Positions 8,541-16,752 of a stretch of 64,000 nucleotides of DNA are shown in pieces. How positions within the stretch are numbered: the first letter of the stretch is position 1; each line of letters starts with the position of its first letter. Source of the DNA: Streptomyces sp. SCSIO 75703 (lineage in GTDB: Bacteria > Actinomycetota > Actinomycetes > Streptomycetales > Streptomycetaceae). The notes beneath the pieces were generated by a model. It saw nothing but the letters and a program-made list of their open reading frames with translations, was not told the DNA's origin and did no database searches. The stretch is from the NCBI RefSeq assembly GCF_036607905.1, contig NZ_CP144555.1:124001-188000 (forward strand). The letters run 5' to 3'. Made by a program: the position numbers and the translations under genes.

Positions 8541-9293
8541 ATGGAGCACGAGGCGGGGCGTCCCCGCGCCGAGCGGGCCCGGCGGATGGCCGACGTCCTG
8601 CGGCAGCAGATCACCGACGGCCGGTACGACGGGGGCCGGCTGCCCGACGAGCGCGATCTCGGCCGGCAGTTCGGCGCCTCCCGCAACGCGGTCCGCGAGG
8701 CGCTGGCGCTGCTCGGCCGGGAGGGCCTCCTCATCCGGCGGCGCGGGGTGGGGACCACGGTGGTGCTGGCGAAGTACGGGCACGGCCTGGACCGGCTGAC
8801 CGGGCTCGCCGAGGAGCTGACCGGCCACGGCACCGTGACCAACGAGGTCCGGGCCGCCGAGGAGGTGGCGGTGCTGCCCACCGCCATCGCCGCCCGGCTG
8901 GGGGTGCCCGCCGCGGCGGGCGGCGTGTACGTGGAGCGGCTGCGGTGGCTCGACGGGCTGCCGCTGTCGCTGGACACCAGCTACCTGACGCTCCCCCTCG
9001 GCCGGGCGGTGATCGCCGGCGACCTGGTGGGCCGGGACGTCTTCGCGCTGATCGAGGAGGCGGCGGGCGGGCCGCTCGGCCGGGCGGAGGTGGCCGTGCA
9101 CGCGGTGGGCGCCGACCCGGACACGGCGGCGCTGCTGGGCGTCGAGGCGGGGGCGGCGGTCTTCGCGCTGGAGCGGCTGACCCGGCTGCCGGACGGACGT
9201 CCGGTGGACGTCGAGTCGATCCGGATCCGCGCCGACCGGATGACCCTGCGCGCCACCCTGTACCGCGGCGCCGCGCCGTCCCCCGGCGCCTGA
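8541..9293 (+). CDS. GntR-family regulator with UTRA domain
   Basis: A 250-residue HutC-type repressor. The N-terminal winged helix is RMADVLRQQITDGRYDG, then DERDLGRQFGASRNAVREAL and a GLLIRRRGVGTTV wing (residues about 15-80). The C-terminal UTRA effector domain spans about 95-240 (VYVERLRWLDGLPLSLDTSYL, with the closing RIRADRMTLRATL). No ribosome site precedes ATG 8541, so a leaderless start here or at the in-frame GTG 8532 is likely. It is followed in the same direction by a TauE/SafE permease, an obvious regulator-target pair. The effector is unknown. Confidence 0.9.
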   Translation: MEHEAGRPRAERARRMADVLRQQITDGRYDGGRLPDERDLGRQFGASRNAVREALALLGREGLLIRRRGVGTTVVLAKYGHGLDRLTGLAEELTGHGTVTNEVRAAEEVAVLPTAIAARLGVPAAAGGVYVERLRWLDGLPLSLDTSYLTLPLGRAVIAGDLVGRDVFALIEEAAGGPLGRAEVAVHAVGADPDTAALLGVEAGAAVFALERLTRLPDGRPVDVESIRIRADRMTLRATLYRGAAPSPGA

Positions 9294-9310
9294 GCCCTCA
9301 GGGGGCGCCG

Positions 9311-9382
9311 CACGAGTCGTCCCCACGAGCCGTCCCCCATCGAGCCGTCCCCCACGAGCCGTTTTCCCGCGAGCAGTTCCCC
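9311..9382 (+). repeat. five imperfect 14-15 bp tandem repeats
   Basis: Five copies of a unit close to ACGAGCCGTCCCCC lie head to tail between the GntR and TauE genes. Copies one to three differ at one or two bases; copies four and five are more diverged (GTTTTCCC, GCAGTTCCCC). They end just before the TauE ribosome site GAAGGAG. Confidence 0.7.
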
Positions 9383-9416
9383 GACGAGACAGCCACCTCA
9401 GCGAAGGAGTCCGCCG

Positions 9417-10181
9417 ATGTCCGGCCTCGGCCTGCCCGTCCTGTTCGCCCTGGGCCTGCTGGGGCTCGCCGGCGGCATCGGCATCACCGCGGTCGGGCCG
9501 GGCGGGGTGCTGCCGACGATCGGCCTGTTCGCCCTGACCGGGCTGACCCCGGCGGAGGTGGCGGGGACGGCGATCGTCACCCACGTCGCCACCGGGGCGC
9601 TGGGCACCGCCGCCTACACCCGGTCGGGGCAGTTGCGGGAGCCCGCCACCCGGCGTACGGCGCTCGTCCTGGCCGCGACCGCGGTCGTCGGCACGCCGCT
9701 GGGCGTCCTCGTCAACTCGGCCGTGTCCCAGCGGGCGTTCGGGCTGGTGCTGGGGGTGTTCGTCGCGGGGGTGGCGGCGCTGGTCTGGCACCGCGAGCGG
9801 CGGCGCACGCCCGCGGCGCGGTCGCATCCGCCGGTGCCGGTGGTGGCCGTCCTGGGGTTCGCGGTGGCCGTCGCCTCGGGGCTGGTCGGCATCGGCGGGC
9901 CGATGCTCACCGTGCCGCTGCTGGTCGCGCTGGGCGTGCCGGTGCTGGAGTCGCTGGCCGCGGCGCAGGCGCAGTCCGTGGTGGTGTCCGCCGTGGGGAC
10001 GCTCGGCTACGTGGCCCAGGGCGCCGTCGACTGGCCGCTGGCCGCCCTGGTCGGCGTGCCCGAACTGGCCGGGGTGCTGCTCGGCTGGCGGCTCGCGCAC
10101 GCCCTGCCGGCCCGGCATCTCACCTGGGCGCTGATCGTGACCCTGCTGGCGGTCGCGCCCTACCTCGCCCTGAGCGGCTGA
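9417..10181 (+). CDS. TauE/SafE-family anion permease
   Basis: A 254-residue inner-membrane protein of the sulfite/sulfonate exporter TauE/SafE family. There are about eight transmembrane helices in two repeats; the family glycine/proline motif appears as GIGITAVGPGGVLPTIGLF near residue 20 and again as ASGLVGIGGPMLTVPLLVALG near 150. The start ATG has GAAGGAG seven bases upstream. It follows the GntR regulator by 123 bases containing tandem repeats. Family members move sulfite, sulfoacetate, sulfolactate or other organic anions; the GntR/UTRA partner makes an organic acid substrate plausible, but this is inference. Confidence 0.85.
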   Translation: MSGLGLPVLFALGLLGLAGGIGITAVGPGGVLPTIGLFALTGLTPAEVAGTAIVTHVATGALGTAAYTRSGQLREPATRRTALVLAATAVVGTPLGVLVNSAVSQRAFGLVLGVFVAGVAALVWHRERRRTPAARSHPPVPVVAVLGFAVAVASGLVGIGGPMLTVPLLVALGVPVLESLAAAQAQSVVVSAVGTLGYVAQGAVDWPLAALVGVPELAGVLLGWRLAHALPARHLTWALIVTLLAVAPYLALSG

Positions 10182-10230
10182 GCCCCGGGCCGGGCGTCGG
10201 CACCGGGGGCGGGGCGGTGCGACCGCCGGA

Positions 10231-10557
10231 TCAGGTGAGGCCCGGTCCCTCGCAGGCCTGTTCCAGCCAGCGGCGCAGGGCCGCGTGGACGTTCCCGGGC
10301 AGCCGGCTGATCTGCTCGATGGCCTCCAGATCGCCCGGGGAGGGTGCGATGCCCGCCGCGGTCAGCAGCGCGTGCAGGTCCAGTCTGCGCAGGTCGACGG
10401 GGTCGATCCGGCAGGGGACGCGTTCGACCGGATGGGGCGGCCGGAGCAGGAAGTCGCCGTCGGTGTCGGGTTCGTACGGGTGGTACGGGTTGTACGGTCC
10501 GTACCCGCCGCCGGGGAGGGCGGCCGAGGGGACGCTCGGGGTCGTCATGGTGTGCAT
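10231..10557 (-). CDS. hypothetical protein with Tyr/Pro-rich N-terminus
   Basis: A 108-residue protein I do not recognise. Residues about 14-32 are rich in Tyr, Pro and Gly (GGGYGPYNPYHPYEPDTDG). The rest looks like a small helical domain (RRLDLHALLTAAGIAPSPGDLEAIEQ, then NVHAALRRWLEQACE). The start is ATG 10557 (MHTMTTPSVP), with GAAGGAC eight bases upstream; a second ATG at 10548 is also possible. No signal peptide or membrane helix. It is convergent with the TauE gene, 49 bases away. Confidence 0.65.
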   Translation of the reverse strand: MHTMTTPSVPSAALPGGGYGPYNPYHPYEPDTDGDFLLRPPHPVERVPCRIDPVDLRRLDLHALLTAAGIAPSPGDLEAIEQISRLPGNVHAALRRWLEQACEGPGLT

Positions 10558-10754
10558 ACCGCTGTCCTTCGCTCGGGGGGAGCGGTTCCTGGCGCTTATG
10601 AGACACCCGCCCGGGGGTCGGAGTTGCGGCCTGGACGGCAGGACCACACGGTGGATGCAATCGGCGCGTTATCGGACGAACCGCCGTACGTGGCAACGGT
10701 GATGGACCGCTTACCCACATCGGGGCACGGCATCCGGCCGCCCGCGGGGCACGC

Positions 10755-10794
10755 GAAGGGCCCCGTCTCCGCTTCCGCGGGGACGGGGCCCTTC
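10755..10794 (-). terminator. terminator following the tRNA-Gly gene
   Basis: A perfect 13-bp stem (GAAGGGCCCCGTC 10755-10767 paired with GACGGGGCCCTTC 10782-10794), starting six bases past the 3' end of the tRNA-like gene on the minus strand. Confidence 0.8.
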
Positions 10795-10800
10795 TTCCGA

Positions 10801-10869
10801 GCGCTGGGCAGGCCTCGCACCTGCATCTCCCCGCAGGAAGCGGGGCGTCTTGCCTTGGACCACCAACGC
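10801..10869 (-). tRNA. atypical tRNA-Gly (anticodon UCC)
   Basis: A 69-base tRNA read on the minus strand. The 7-bp acceptor stem is GCGTTGG/CCAGCGC (10869-10863 with 10807-10801, one G-U). The D arm GTC/GAC has A14, A15, G18, G19 and A21. The anticodon stem is CCCCG/CGGGG around loop CTTCCTG, giving anticodon TCC at 10838-10836. The T stem is GCAGG/CCTGC. Glycine identity elements known from E. coli are present: G1-C72, C2-G71, C35, C36, U73. Oddities: the T loop reads TGCGAGG, so position 55 is G, not U; position 37 is a pyrimidine; the D stem has three good pairs; CCA is not encoded. A terminator follows directly. Confidence 0.75.
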
Positions 10870-11030
10870 GTGGGGCCGGACCCGGTACCGGGCGGCTCCT
10901 TGCATGATGATCATAACGCAGTCCGCGGACGTCCCGCCACCACCGTCGGTGACCAGGGGGACACTCCGTACGAGTGGTGCGATCCGGGACACGGTCGTAC
11001 GGTCGGTACGTCAAAGGACGGCACAGACGG

Positions 11031-11519
11031 ATGTTCTCGAGACGGCTGGGAGCAGACATGGTCGGACACCTGGCGAGGACGGCGGTCACCCTGTGCGCCG
11101 CCGCCGCGCTCGCAGCGCCCCTGGGCACCGCGTCCGCCGCCCCGTCGGCGGACCGGGACCACACCCCCCGACACCGCGCCCCACAACCCGTGCTGATCGA
11201 CTGCGCGCAGCAGCCCGAGGTCCGCCCCGGGTCGTTCATCGTCGCCTGCGGCGACGCCAACAGCGTCCTGACCTCGCTGCAGTGGTCGCGCTGGGACGCG
11301 CGCGCGGCGGTGGCCACCGGCATCAACGACGTCAACGACTGCGTCCCCGACTGCGCGGCGGGCACCTTCCGCCCGTACCCCGTCGTCGTGCGGCTGGACC
11401 GGGCGCGCGCCGCGGAACAGGACGCGGGCCAGGTCCGGTTCACCCGGCTGAGCCTCACGTACACCGACGGCCGCCCGGACGGCTCCCCACCCGTGGTGAC
11501 CTTCCCCCTGCCCGGCTGA
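11031..11519 (+). CDS. secreted hypothetical protein with paired cysteines
   Basis: A 162-residue protein with a Sec signal peptide: basic start, hydrophobic LARTAVTLCAAAALAAPLG, and a likely cleavage after ASA. The mature part has four cysteines (LIDCAQQ, IVACGDAN, NDCVPDCAAG), probably two disulfides, and the block SVLTSLQWSRWD. Similar small secreted proteins of unknown function are common in Streptomyces. ATG 11031 follows AAAGGACGG; ATG 11058 with GGGAG upstream is an equally good start and would give a shorter signal peptide. Convergent with the GH65 gene, sharing a terminator. Confidence 0.75.
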   Translation: MFSRRLGADMVGHLARTAVTLCAAAALAAPLGTASAAPSADRDHTPRHRAPQPVLIDCAQQPEVRPGSFIVACGDANSVLTSLQWSRWDARAAVATGINDVNDCVPDCAAGTFRPYPVVVRLDRARAAEQDAGQVRFTRLSLTYTDGRPDGSPPVVTFPLPG

Positions 11520-11540
11520 GGCGCCTCGCCCCCGTCGGCC

Positions 11541-11568
11541 TCCGCCCCCGGCCCCGGCCGGGGGCGGA
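11541..11568. terminator. bidirectional terminator
   Basis: TCCGCCCCCGGCC paired with GGCCGGGGGCGGA across a two-base loop, midway between the convergent secreted-protein and GH65 genes. Confidence 0.65.
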
Positions 11569-11593
11569 CCGCTGTCCGGCCCCGGCGGTCCGC

Positions 11594-13972
11594 TCACTCC
11601 GGGAGGACCAGCCGGCAGGTGTCGCCGGGCTGGAGGGCCAGGGTGCGGTCGGGCAGCCGCACCTCGATCGGCGGCAGGTCGGAGGCGGGCACGGCGATCT
11701 CCAGCCGCCCGTGTTCCAGCCGGAACCGCACGCCCCAGTGGCCCTGGTAGCGGATGGAGAAGCCGTACGAGGACAGCTCCGGCAGTGGTACCGGGTCGAG
11801 CCACAGGGCGCCCTCGCGGGTCTCCAGCCCGGTCAGCCCGCGCTGGACCAGGTCGAGGGTGCCCGCCATCGCGCCGAGGTGGATGCCCTCCCCCGTGGTG
11901 CCGCCCTGGAGGTCGGCGACGTCGCCCTTCAGGGCCTCCTGGCAGTACGCCCACGCCTCGGCGCGGCGGGCGCGGGCCAGGATGCGGCCGTGGACGAGTC
12001 CGCTGAGCGTGGAGCCGTGGCTGGTGCGGGCGAGGTAGTAGTCGACGGTGCGGCGCCAGGTGTCCTCGTCCAGCCGGTACCCGAGCCTCTCGAAGAGGCG
12101 GCGCAGTTCCGCGGGCGAGAAGAGGTGGCCGAGCATGAGGACGTCGGCCTGCTTGGACGCCTGGTAGTCGTTGACGCTGTCGCCCTCGGCCTCCAGGATG
12201 CGGTCGAGCCGCCGGATGTCGTCGTAGCGGGCGCGGTAGCCCTCCCAGTCCAGCTCGGCGAGGTCCCCGTACCCCTCGAACTGGCTGATCACGCCCGCGT
12301 GGAAGGGCACGTGCAGGGTGCGGGAGACGTCCTCCCACTGTTCGAGTTCGCTGTCGTCCAGGGCGGTGCGCTCGACGAGTTCGCGGCGGCGGGGGCCGGG
12401 CAGGGCGCGCAGCACCTCCAGGGTGCGCTGGAGCACCCAGGCGGCGGTGACGTTGGTGTACGCGTTGTCGTCGAGGCCGGGGGCGGCGGCGCCCGGGTAG
12501 GCGTCGTGGTACTCGTCGGGGCCGACCACGCCGCGGATGCGGTGGCGGCCCAGGCGCTCGTCCCAGGTGGCCGCGTCGGCCCAGAAGCGGGCGATCTGGA
12601 GCAGCATCTCGGCGCCCTTGGTGTGCAGGAACTCGGCGTCGCCGCCGGCCTCGCAGTACTGCACCACGTTGTAGGCGACGGCCGAGCCGACGTGCCACTG
12701 GAGGTGGGTGTGGTCGGGCAGCCAGCGGCCGGAGCGGGGGTTGAGGTGGAGCCGCTGGCTCTCCTCGCGGCCGTCGCTGCCGCTCTGCCACGGGTACAGG
12801 GCGCCGCGCCGGCCGATCGCGCGGGCGGAGGCGCGGGCCCGTTCCAGCCGGCGGTGGCGGTAGTGCAGCAGGGCCCGGGACACCTCGGGGAAGTGCAGGT
12901 TGAGGTACGGCAGGACGAACAGCTCGTCCCAGAAGACGTGGCCCCGGTACGCCTCGCCGTGCAGGCCGCGGGCGGGTACGCCCACGTCGAGTTCGGCGGT
13001 GTGCGGGGAGAGGGTCTGCAGGACGTGGAAGAGGTGCAGGCGCAGGATGGCGCCGGCCTCGCCGGGCACCTCCAGTCCGGCCCGGCGCCAGAGCTGGCCC
13101 CAGGCGGTGCGGTGGCCGGCGAGCAGTTCCCCGAAGCCGGGTGCGGCGGCCACCCGGTCGACGGCGGCCTGGAGGGGGTCGCTGATCGCCGGGTCGTGGG
13201 AGGTGTGCAGGGCCACGATCTTGTCGAGGGTGGTGGTGCGGCCCGGCTCCAGGCGCAGGGTGGTGTGCTGGGAGACGCGGCGGGGCTCGCGGCGCGGGGT
13301 GAGGGGCGCGCCGTCGCCGGTGGTGCGGGAGGCCATGCCGACGCGGATGTCGGAGGTGCGGGTGCGGCAGCGCAGCCACACCGTCCCGTCGCCGTCGCCG
13401 CCGGTGTGCACGTGGGTCAGGTGGCGGCCCGCCAGCTCCCGGTAGCGGGGCACGCCGGAGTTGGTGACCGCGCCGTCCAGGGCGGCCTCCACGTCGAGGT
13501 CGACGACGCCCTCGGAGACGGTGAACTCGGTGCGCAGGGCGGCGAGGTGGGGGTCGCCCATGTGGACGAGGCGGAGCTGGCGCACGGACAGCACCCGGCC
13601 GGCGCTCAGTCCGTAGCGGGTGCGGCGCTCCAGTACGCCCGCGTCGAGGTGCACGGTCTGGCGGTGGTCGAGGACCTTGCCGGTGTCGGGGGTGAGCCAC
13701 TCCTCGCCGGGCAGGCAAAAGCGCAGCGGCAGCCAGTTGGGCAGGTTGACCATGTCCTCGTTCTCCACCTCGCGCCCGGCGACGGCGGAGGTGAGCCGGT
13801 TGTAGCAGCCGGCGGCGTAGGTGCCCGGGTAGTGGATGTCGTCGGCGGCGCACTCGGGCAGGGCGCCGCGGGTGGCGAAGTAGCCGTTGCCCAGGGTGCA
13901 CAGGGACTCGCGCAGCCGTTCCTCCGCGGGGTCGTAGTGGACGTAGTCCCAGGTCGAGGCGGTTGCGGTCAC
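11594..13972 (-). CDS. GH65-family disaccharide phosphorylase/hydrolase
   Basis: A 792-residue member of glycoside hydrolase family 65, which phosphorolyses alpha-glucosides such as maltose, trehalose or kojibiose to beta-glucose 1-phosphate plus sugar. The N-terminal beta-sandwich starts LCTLGNGYFATRGALPE. The (alpha/alpha)6 catalytic barrel has GHVFWDELFVLPYL, the general acid glutamate in GVVGPDEYHD, KQADVLML and the phosphate-binding TSHGSTLSGLVHG. The C-terminal beta domain includes HWGVRFRLEHGRLEI. Presence of the phosphate-loop serine residues favours a phosphorylase over a hydrolase; specificity is not readable. The start is GTG 13972 with GGAGGGAG upstream. It lies 36 bases after the phosphoketolase gene and is co-directional, so probably co-transcribed. 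No phosphoglucomutase is adjacent. Confidence 0.9.
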   Translation of the reverse strand: MTATASTWDYVHYDPAEERLRESLCTLGNGYFATRGALPECAADDIHYPGTYAAGCYNRLTSAVAGREVENEDMVNLPNWLPLRFCLPGEEWLTPDTGKVLDHRQTVHLDAGVLERRTRYGLSAGRVLSVRQLRLVHMGDPHLAALRTEFTVSEGVVDLDVEAALDGAVTNSGVPRYRELAGRHLTHVHTGGDGDGTVWLRCRTRTSDIRVGMASRTTGDGAPLTPRREPRRVSQHTTLRLEPGRTTTLDKIVALHTSHDPAISDPLQAAVDRVAAAPGFGELLAGHRTAWGQLWRRAGLEVPGEAGAILRLHLFHVLQTLSPHTAELDVGVPARGLHGEAYRGHVFWDELFVLPYLNLHFPEVSRALLHYRHRRLERARASARAIGRRGALYPWQSGSDGREESQRLHLNPRSGRWLPDHTHLQWHVGSAVAYNVVQYCEAGGDAEFLHTKGAEMLLQIARFWADAATWDERLGRHRIRGVVGPDEYHDAYPGAAAPGLDDNAYTNVTAAWVLQRTLEVLRALPGPRRRELVERTALDDSELEQWEDVSRTLHVPFHAGVISQFEGYGDLAELDWEGYRARYDDIRRLDRILEAEGDSVNDYQASKQADVLMLGHLFSPAELRRLFERLGYRLDEDTWRRTVDYYLARTSHGSTLSGLVHGRILARARRAEAWAYCQEALKGDVADLQGGTTGEGIHLGAMAGTLDLVQRGLTGLETREGALWLDPVPLPELSSYGFSIRYQGHWGVRFRLEHGRLEIAVPASDLPPIEVRLPDRTLALQPGDTCRLVLPE

Positions 13973-14008
13973 GAGTCTCCCTCCGCGGGCCGGGCGGGGT
14001 GCGGCGGG

Positions 14009-16393
14009 TCAGCCGTCCCAGGACCAGTCGGCCACCTCGGGCAGGTCCACCCCGTGTGCGCGGACCCAGTCGTGGTGGCGCAGCCGGGTGTCCTCCATCC
14101 GCTGTCGTACGGCGGCGGCGCGCACGGCGAGTCCGGGCACCCGGTCGATGACGTCCATGACCAGGCGGTAGCGGTCCATGTCGTTGCCGACGACCATGTC
14201 GAAGGGCGTGGTCGTGGTGCCGATCTCCTTGTAGCCGCGGACGTGCAGGTGGGGGTGGCCGGTGCGGCGGTAGGCGAGGCGGTGGATGAGCCAGGGATAG
14301 CCGTGGTAGGCGAAGATCACCGGTTTGTCGGTGGTGAACAGGCCGTCGTACTCGAAGTCGCTCATGCCGTGCGGGTGTTCGCCGCTGGGCAGCAGGCGGG
14401 CGATGTCGACGACGTTGACGACGCGGACGGCGAGCGCGGGCAGGTGGCGCCGGAGCAACCGGGCCGCGGCCAGCACCTCCTGGGTGGGGACGTCGCCGGC
14501 GCAGGCGAGGACCACGTCGGGCTCGCGGGTGCCGTCCTCGGTGCCTGCCCAGTCCCAGACGCCGGCGCCGCGCGCGCAGTGGGTGCGGGCCTCCTCCAGG
14601 GTGAGCCAGTCGAAGCAGGGCTGTTTGCCGGCGACGACGACGTTGACGTAGTCGCGGCTGCGCAGGGTGTGGTCGGCGACGCAGAGCAGGGTGTTGGCGT
14701 CCGGCGGCAGGTAGACGCGGACCGCCTCGGGGCTCTTGTTGAGGATGTGGTCGACGAAGCCGGGGTCCTGGTGGGAGAAGCCGTTGTGGTCCTGGCGCCA
14801 GACGTGTGAGGTGAGCAGGTAGTTGAGGGAGGCGATGGGGGCCCGCCAGGGCAGCCGGCGGGTGACGCGCAGCCACTTGATGTGCTGGTTGACCATCGAG
14901 TCGACGATGTGGACGAACGCCTCGTAGCAGGAGAAGAGTCCGTGGCGGCCGGTGAGGAGGTAGCCCTCCAGCCAGCCCTGGCAGGTGTGTTCGGAGAGGA
15001 TCTCCATGACGCGGCCGTGCCGGTCGAGGTCCTCGTCGACGGGGAGGGTGCGCTCCTGCCACGCCTTGCCGCTGGCGGCGTAGACGGCCTGGAGCCGGTT
15101 GGAGGCGGTCTCGTCGGGGCCGACGAGGCGGAAGTCGCGGCGGTCCGCGGTGGCGGCCATGACGTCGCGCAGCAGGCCGCCGAGGACGCGGGTCGGTTCG
15201 TGCAGGGTGGTGCCGGGGCGTTCGACGGGGACGGCGTACTCCTCCAGCGGCGGCAGGGGCAGTTCGCGGAGCAGGAGGCCGCCGTTGGCGTAGGGGGTGG
15301 CGCCGAGGCGGCGGTCGCCCTCGGGGACGCACTCCAGGACGGCGGGGCGCGGGGCGCCCTGGGCGTCGAACAGTTCGGCGGGCCGGTAGGAGCGCAGCCA
15401 CTCCTCCAGCCGTCGCAGGTGGGCGGGGTCGGTCCGGACGCCGGACAGGGGCACCTGGTGGGCTCGCCAGGTGCCCTCGACGGGGACGCCGTCGACCTCG
15501 TCGGGGCCGGTCCAGCCCTTGGGGGTGCGCAGCACGATCGCGGGCCAGCGGGGCCGGCCGTCGGCGCCCTCCTCGCGGGCGGCGCGCTGGATCGCCGCGA
15601 TCCGGTCGAGGGCGGTGTCCAGGGCGTACGCCATGGCGCGGTGCACGGCCGGGGGGTCGTCGCCGGCGACGTGGATCGGGTCGTGTCCGTAGCCGCGCAG
15701 CAGGTCGTCGAGTTCGGTCTCGGGGAGCCGGGCTAGGACCGCCGGGTTGGCGATCTTGTACCCGTTGAGGTGCAGGACGGGCAGGACGGCGCCGTCGTGG
15801 ACGGGGTCGAGGAACTTGTTGGAGTGCCAGGAGGCGGCCAGCGGGCCGGTCTCCGCCTCCCCGTCGCCGATCACGCAGGCGACCAGCAGGTCCGGGTGGT
15901 CGAAGGCGGCGCCGTAGGCGTGGGCGAGGGAGTAGCCGAGTTCGCCGCCCTCGTGGACGGACCCCGGCGTCTCGGGGGCCACGTGGCTCGGCACACCGCC
16001 GGGGAACGAGAACTGCCCAAAGAGCCGGGCCATGCCGGCCGCGTCCCGGGTGATGTCCGGATAGGTGCGCGTGTACGAGCCGTCGAGCCAGGAGTTGGCG
16101 AGGACGGCGGGTCCGCCGTGGCCGGGTCCCCACACGCACAGCGCGTCCAGGTCACGGGCCTTGATCACCCGGTTGAGGTGGGTGTGGACCAGGTTGAGGC
16201 CGGGCACCGTGCCCCAGTGGCCGAGCAGCCGGGGTTTGACGTGCTCGGGGCGGAGCGGTTCCGTCAGCAGCGGGTTGGCCAGGAGGTAGATCTGCCCGGC
16301 GGAGAGGTAGTTCGCCGCGCGCCAGTGGGCGTCCAGGCCGGCCAGTTCCTCGTCGGTGAGACCGGGGGGCGCCTGCTGCGTGTCGACGGACAT
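14009..16393 (-). CDS. xfp: xylulose-5-phosphate/fructose-6-phosphate phosphoketolase
   Basis: A 794-residue thiamine-diphosphate enzyme that splits xylulose 5-phosphate or fructose 6-phosphate with phosphate to acetyl phosphate plus glyceraldehyde 3-phosphate or erythrose 4-phosphate. The length matches the family (about 790-820). Signatures: [17 protein letters not shown] near the N-terminus, the substrate loop [18 protein letters not shown], the ThDP/Mg motif [18 protein letters not shown] through [11 protein letters not shown], the transketolase central region [20 protein letters not shown] and [12 protein letters not shown], and a C-terminal domain. The start is ATG 16393 with AAAGGA upstream. 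It is the first gene of a unit with GH65, suggesting a route from glucosides to acetyl phosphate. Confidence 0.95.
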   Translation of the reverse strand: MSVDTQQAPPGLTDEELAGLDAHWRAANYLSAGQIYLLANPLLTEPLRPEHVKPRLLGHWGTVPGLNLVHTHLNRVIKARDLDALCVWGPGHGGPAVLANSWLDGSYTRTYPDITRDAAGMARLFGQFSFPGGVPSHVAPETPGSVHEGGELGYSLAHAYGAAFDHPDLLVACVIGDGEAETGPLAASWHSNKFLDPVHDGAVLPVLHLNGYKIANPAVLARLPETELDDLLRGYGHDPIHVAGDDPPAVHRAMAYALDTALDRIAAIQRAAREEGADGRPRWPAIVLRTPKGWTGPDEVDGVPVEGTWRAHQVPLSGVRTDPAHLRRLEEWLRSYRPAELFDAQGAPRPAVLECVPEGDRRLGATPYANGGLLLRELPLPPLEEYAVPVERPGTTLHEPTRVLGGLLRDVMAATADRRDFRLVGPDETASNRLQAVYAASGKAWQERTLPVDEDLDRHGRVMEILSEHTCQGWLEGYLLTGRHGLFSCYEAFVHIVDSMVNQHIKWLRVTRRLPWRAPIASLNYLLTSHVWRQDHNGFSHQDPGFVDHILNKSPEAVRVYLPPDANTLLCVADHTLRSRDYVNVVVAGKQPCFDWLTLEEARTHCARGAGVWDWAGTEDGTREPDVVLACAGDVPTQEVLAAARLLRRHLPALAVRVVNVVDIARLLPSGEHPHGMSDFEYDGLFTTDKPVIFAYHGYPWLIHRLAYRRTGHPHLHVRGYKEIGTTTTPFDMVVGNDMDRYRLVMDVIDRVPGLAVRAAAVRQRMEDTRLRHHDWVRAHGVDLPEVADWSWDG

Positions 16394-16521
16394 CTCGGTC
16401 CTTTCCGGGTCGGTGCCGGGGCGGGACGGCTCCCGGTGGCCATCCCACCACCCTGCGCGGCCCTGCCGGGTACCCGGCAGGGCCGTTCGGGTCACCCGCG
16501 GTGCCGAAAGGGGGCGGGTTG

Positions 16522-16592
16522 CCCGGGGCCCGCTCCCCCGCGCGTCGGGCGGGTGGGTTCCCCCCGGGGCCCGCTCCCCCGCGCGTCGGGCG
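16522..16592 (+). repeat. perfect 30 bp direct repeat
   Basis: The 30 bases at 16522-16551 (beginning CCCGGGGCCCGCTCCC, ending GCGCGTCGGGCG) recur exactly at 16563-16592, offset by 41 bases, in the spacer between the divergent phosphoketolase and rhodanese promoters. A local duplication is the simplest reading. Confidence 0.85.
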
Positions 16593-16677
16593 CCGCCGCG
16601 CCGCGGCTCGCGCTCCGTGCGCCCGCGCCGCCGCCCCGCGACCCGGGGCCGGTTCCGGGGTGCCGGCCAGGCGCCGT

Positions 16678-16695
16678 GATACCCCCCTGGGTATC
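16678..16695. promoter_or_regulatory. CsoR/CstR-type operator 1
   Basis: GATACCCCCCTGGGTATC is a near-perfect palindrome of the GATACCC-N-GGGTATC kind bound by CsoR-family repressors. It lies 58 bases upstream of the rhodanese gene start, where it would cover a promoter. Confidence 0.7.
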
Positions 16696-16715
16696 TTTGC
16701 TACGCTGACCACAGA

Positions 16716-16731
16716 GATACCCCCGGGCGTA
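16716..16731. promoter_or_regulatory. CsoR/CstR-type operator 2, degenerate
   Basis: GATACCCCCGGGCGTA repeats the left arm of the neighbouring operator exactly, while its right arm is imperfect (GGGCGTA for GGGTATC). It lies between operator 1 and the rhodanese ribosome site AGAGGAGAG. Confidence 0.5.
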
Positions 16732-16752
16732 ATTCCGAGAGGAGAGTGATCC

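Larger units (their letters stand above)
10558..11030. other. intergenic region holding the tRNA-Gly gene
   Basis: 473 bases between the small Tyr-rich gene and the secreted protein gene. Apart from the tRNA and its terminator there is an AT-richer patch at about 10903-10918 (CATGATGATCATAACG) that could hold the tRNA promoter. No further coding signal is seen. Confidence 0.5.

Noticed and set aside
10850..14809. A 1319-codon plus-strand open frame opposite GH65 and phosphoketolase
   Set aside because: Val/Gly/Ala-rich shadow of two clearly real minus-strand genes; it has no family motif and spans their intergenic gap.
10911..16139. A 1742-codon minus-strand open frame
   Set aside because: Arg/Pro-rich shadow in a different frame of the same two genes; high-GC DNA keeps alternative frames open.
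16522..16592. 30-bp direct repeat as an insertion-element target duplication
   Set aside because: Only 11 bases separate the copies and no mobile gene is present, so a local duplication is simpler.
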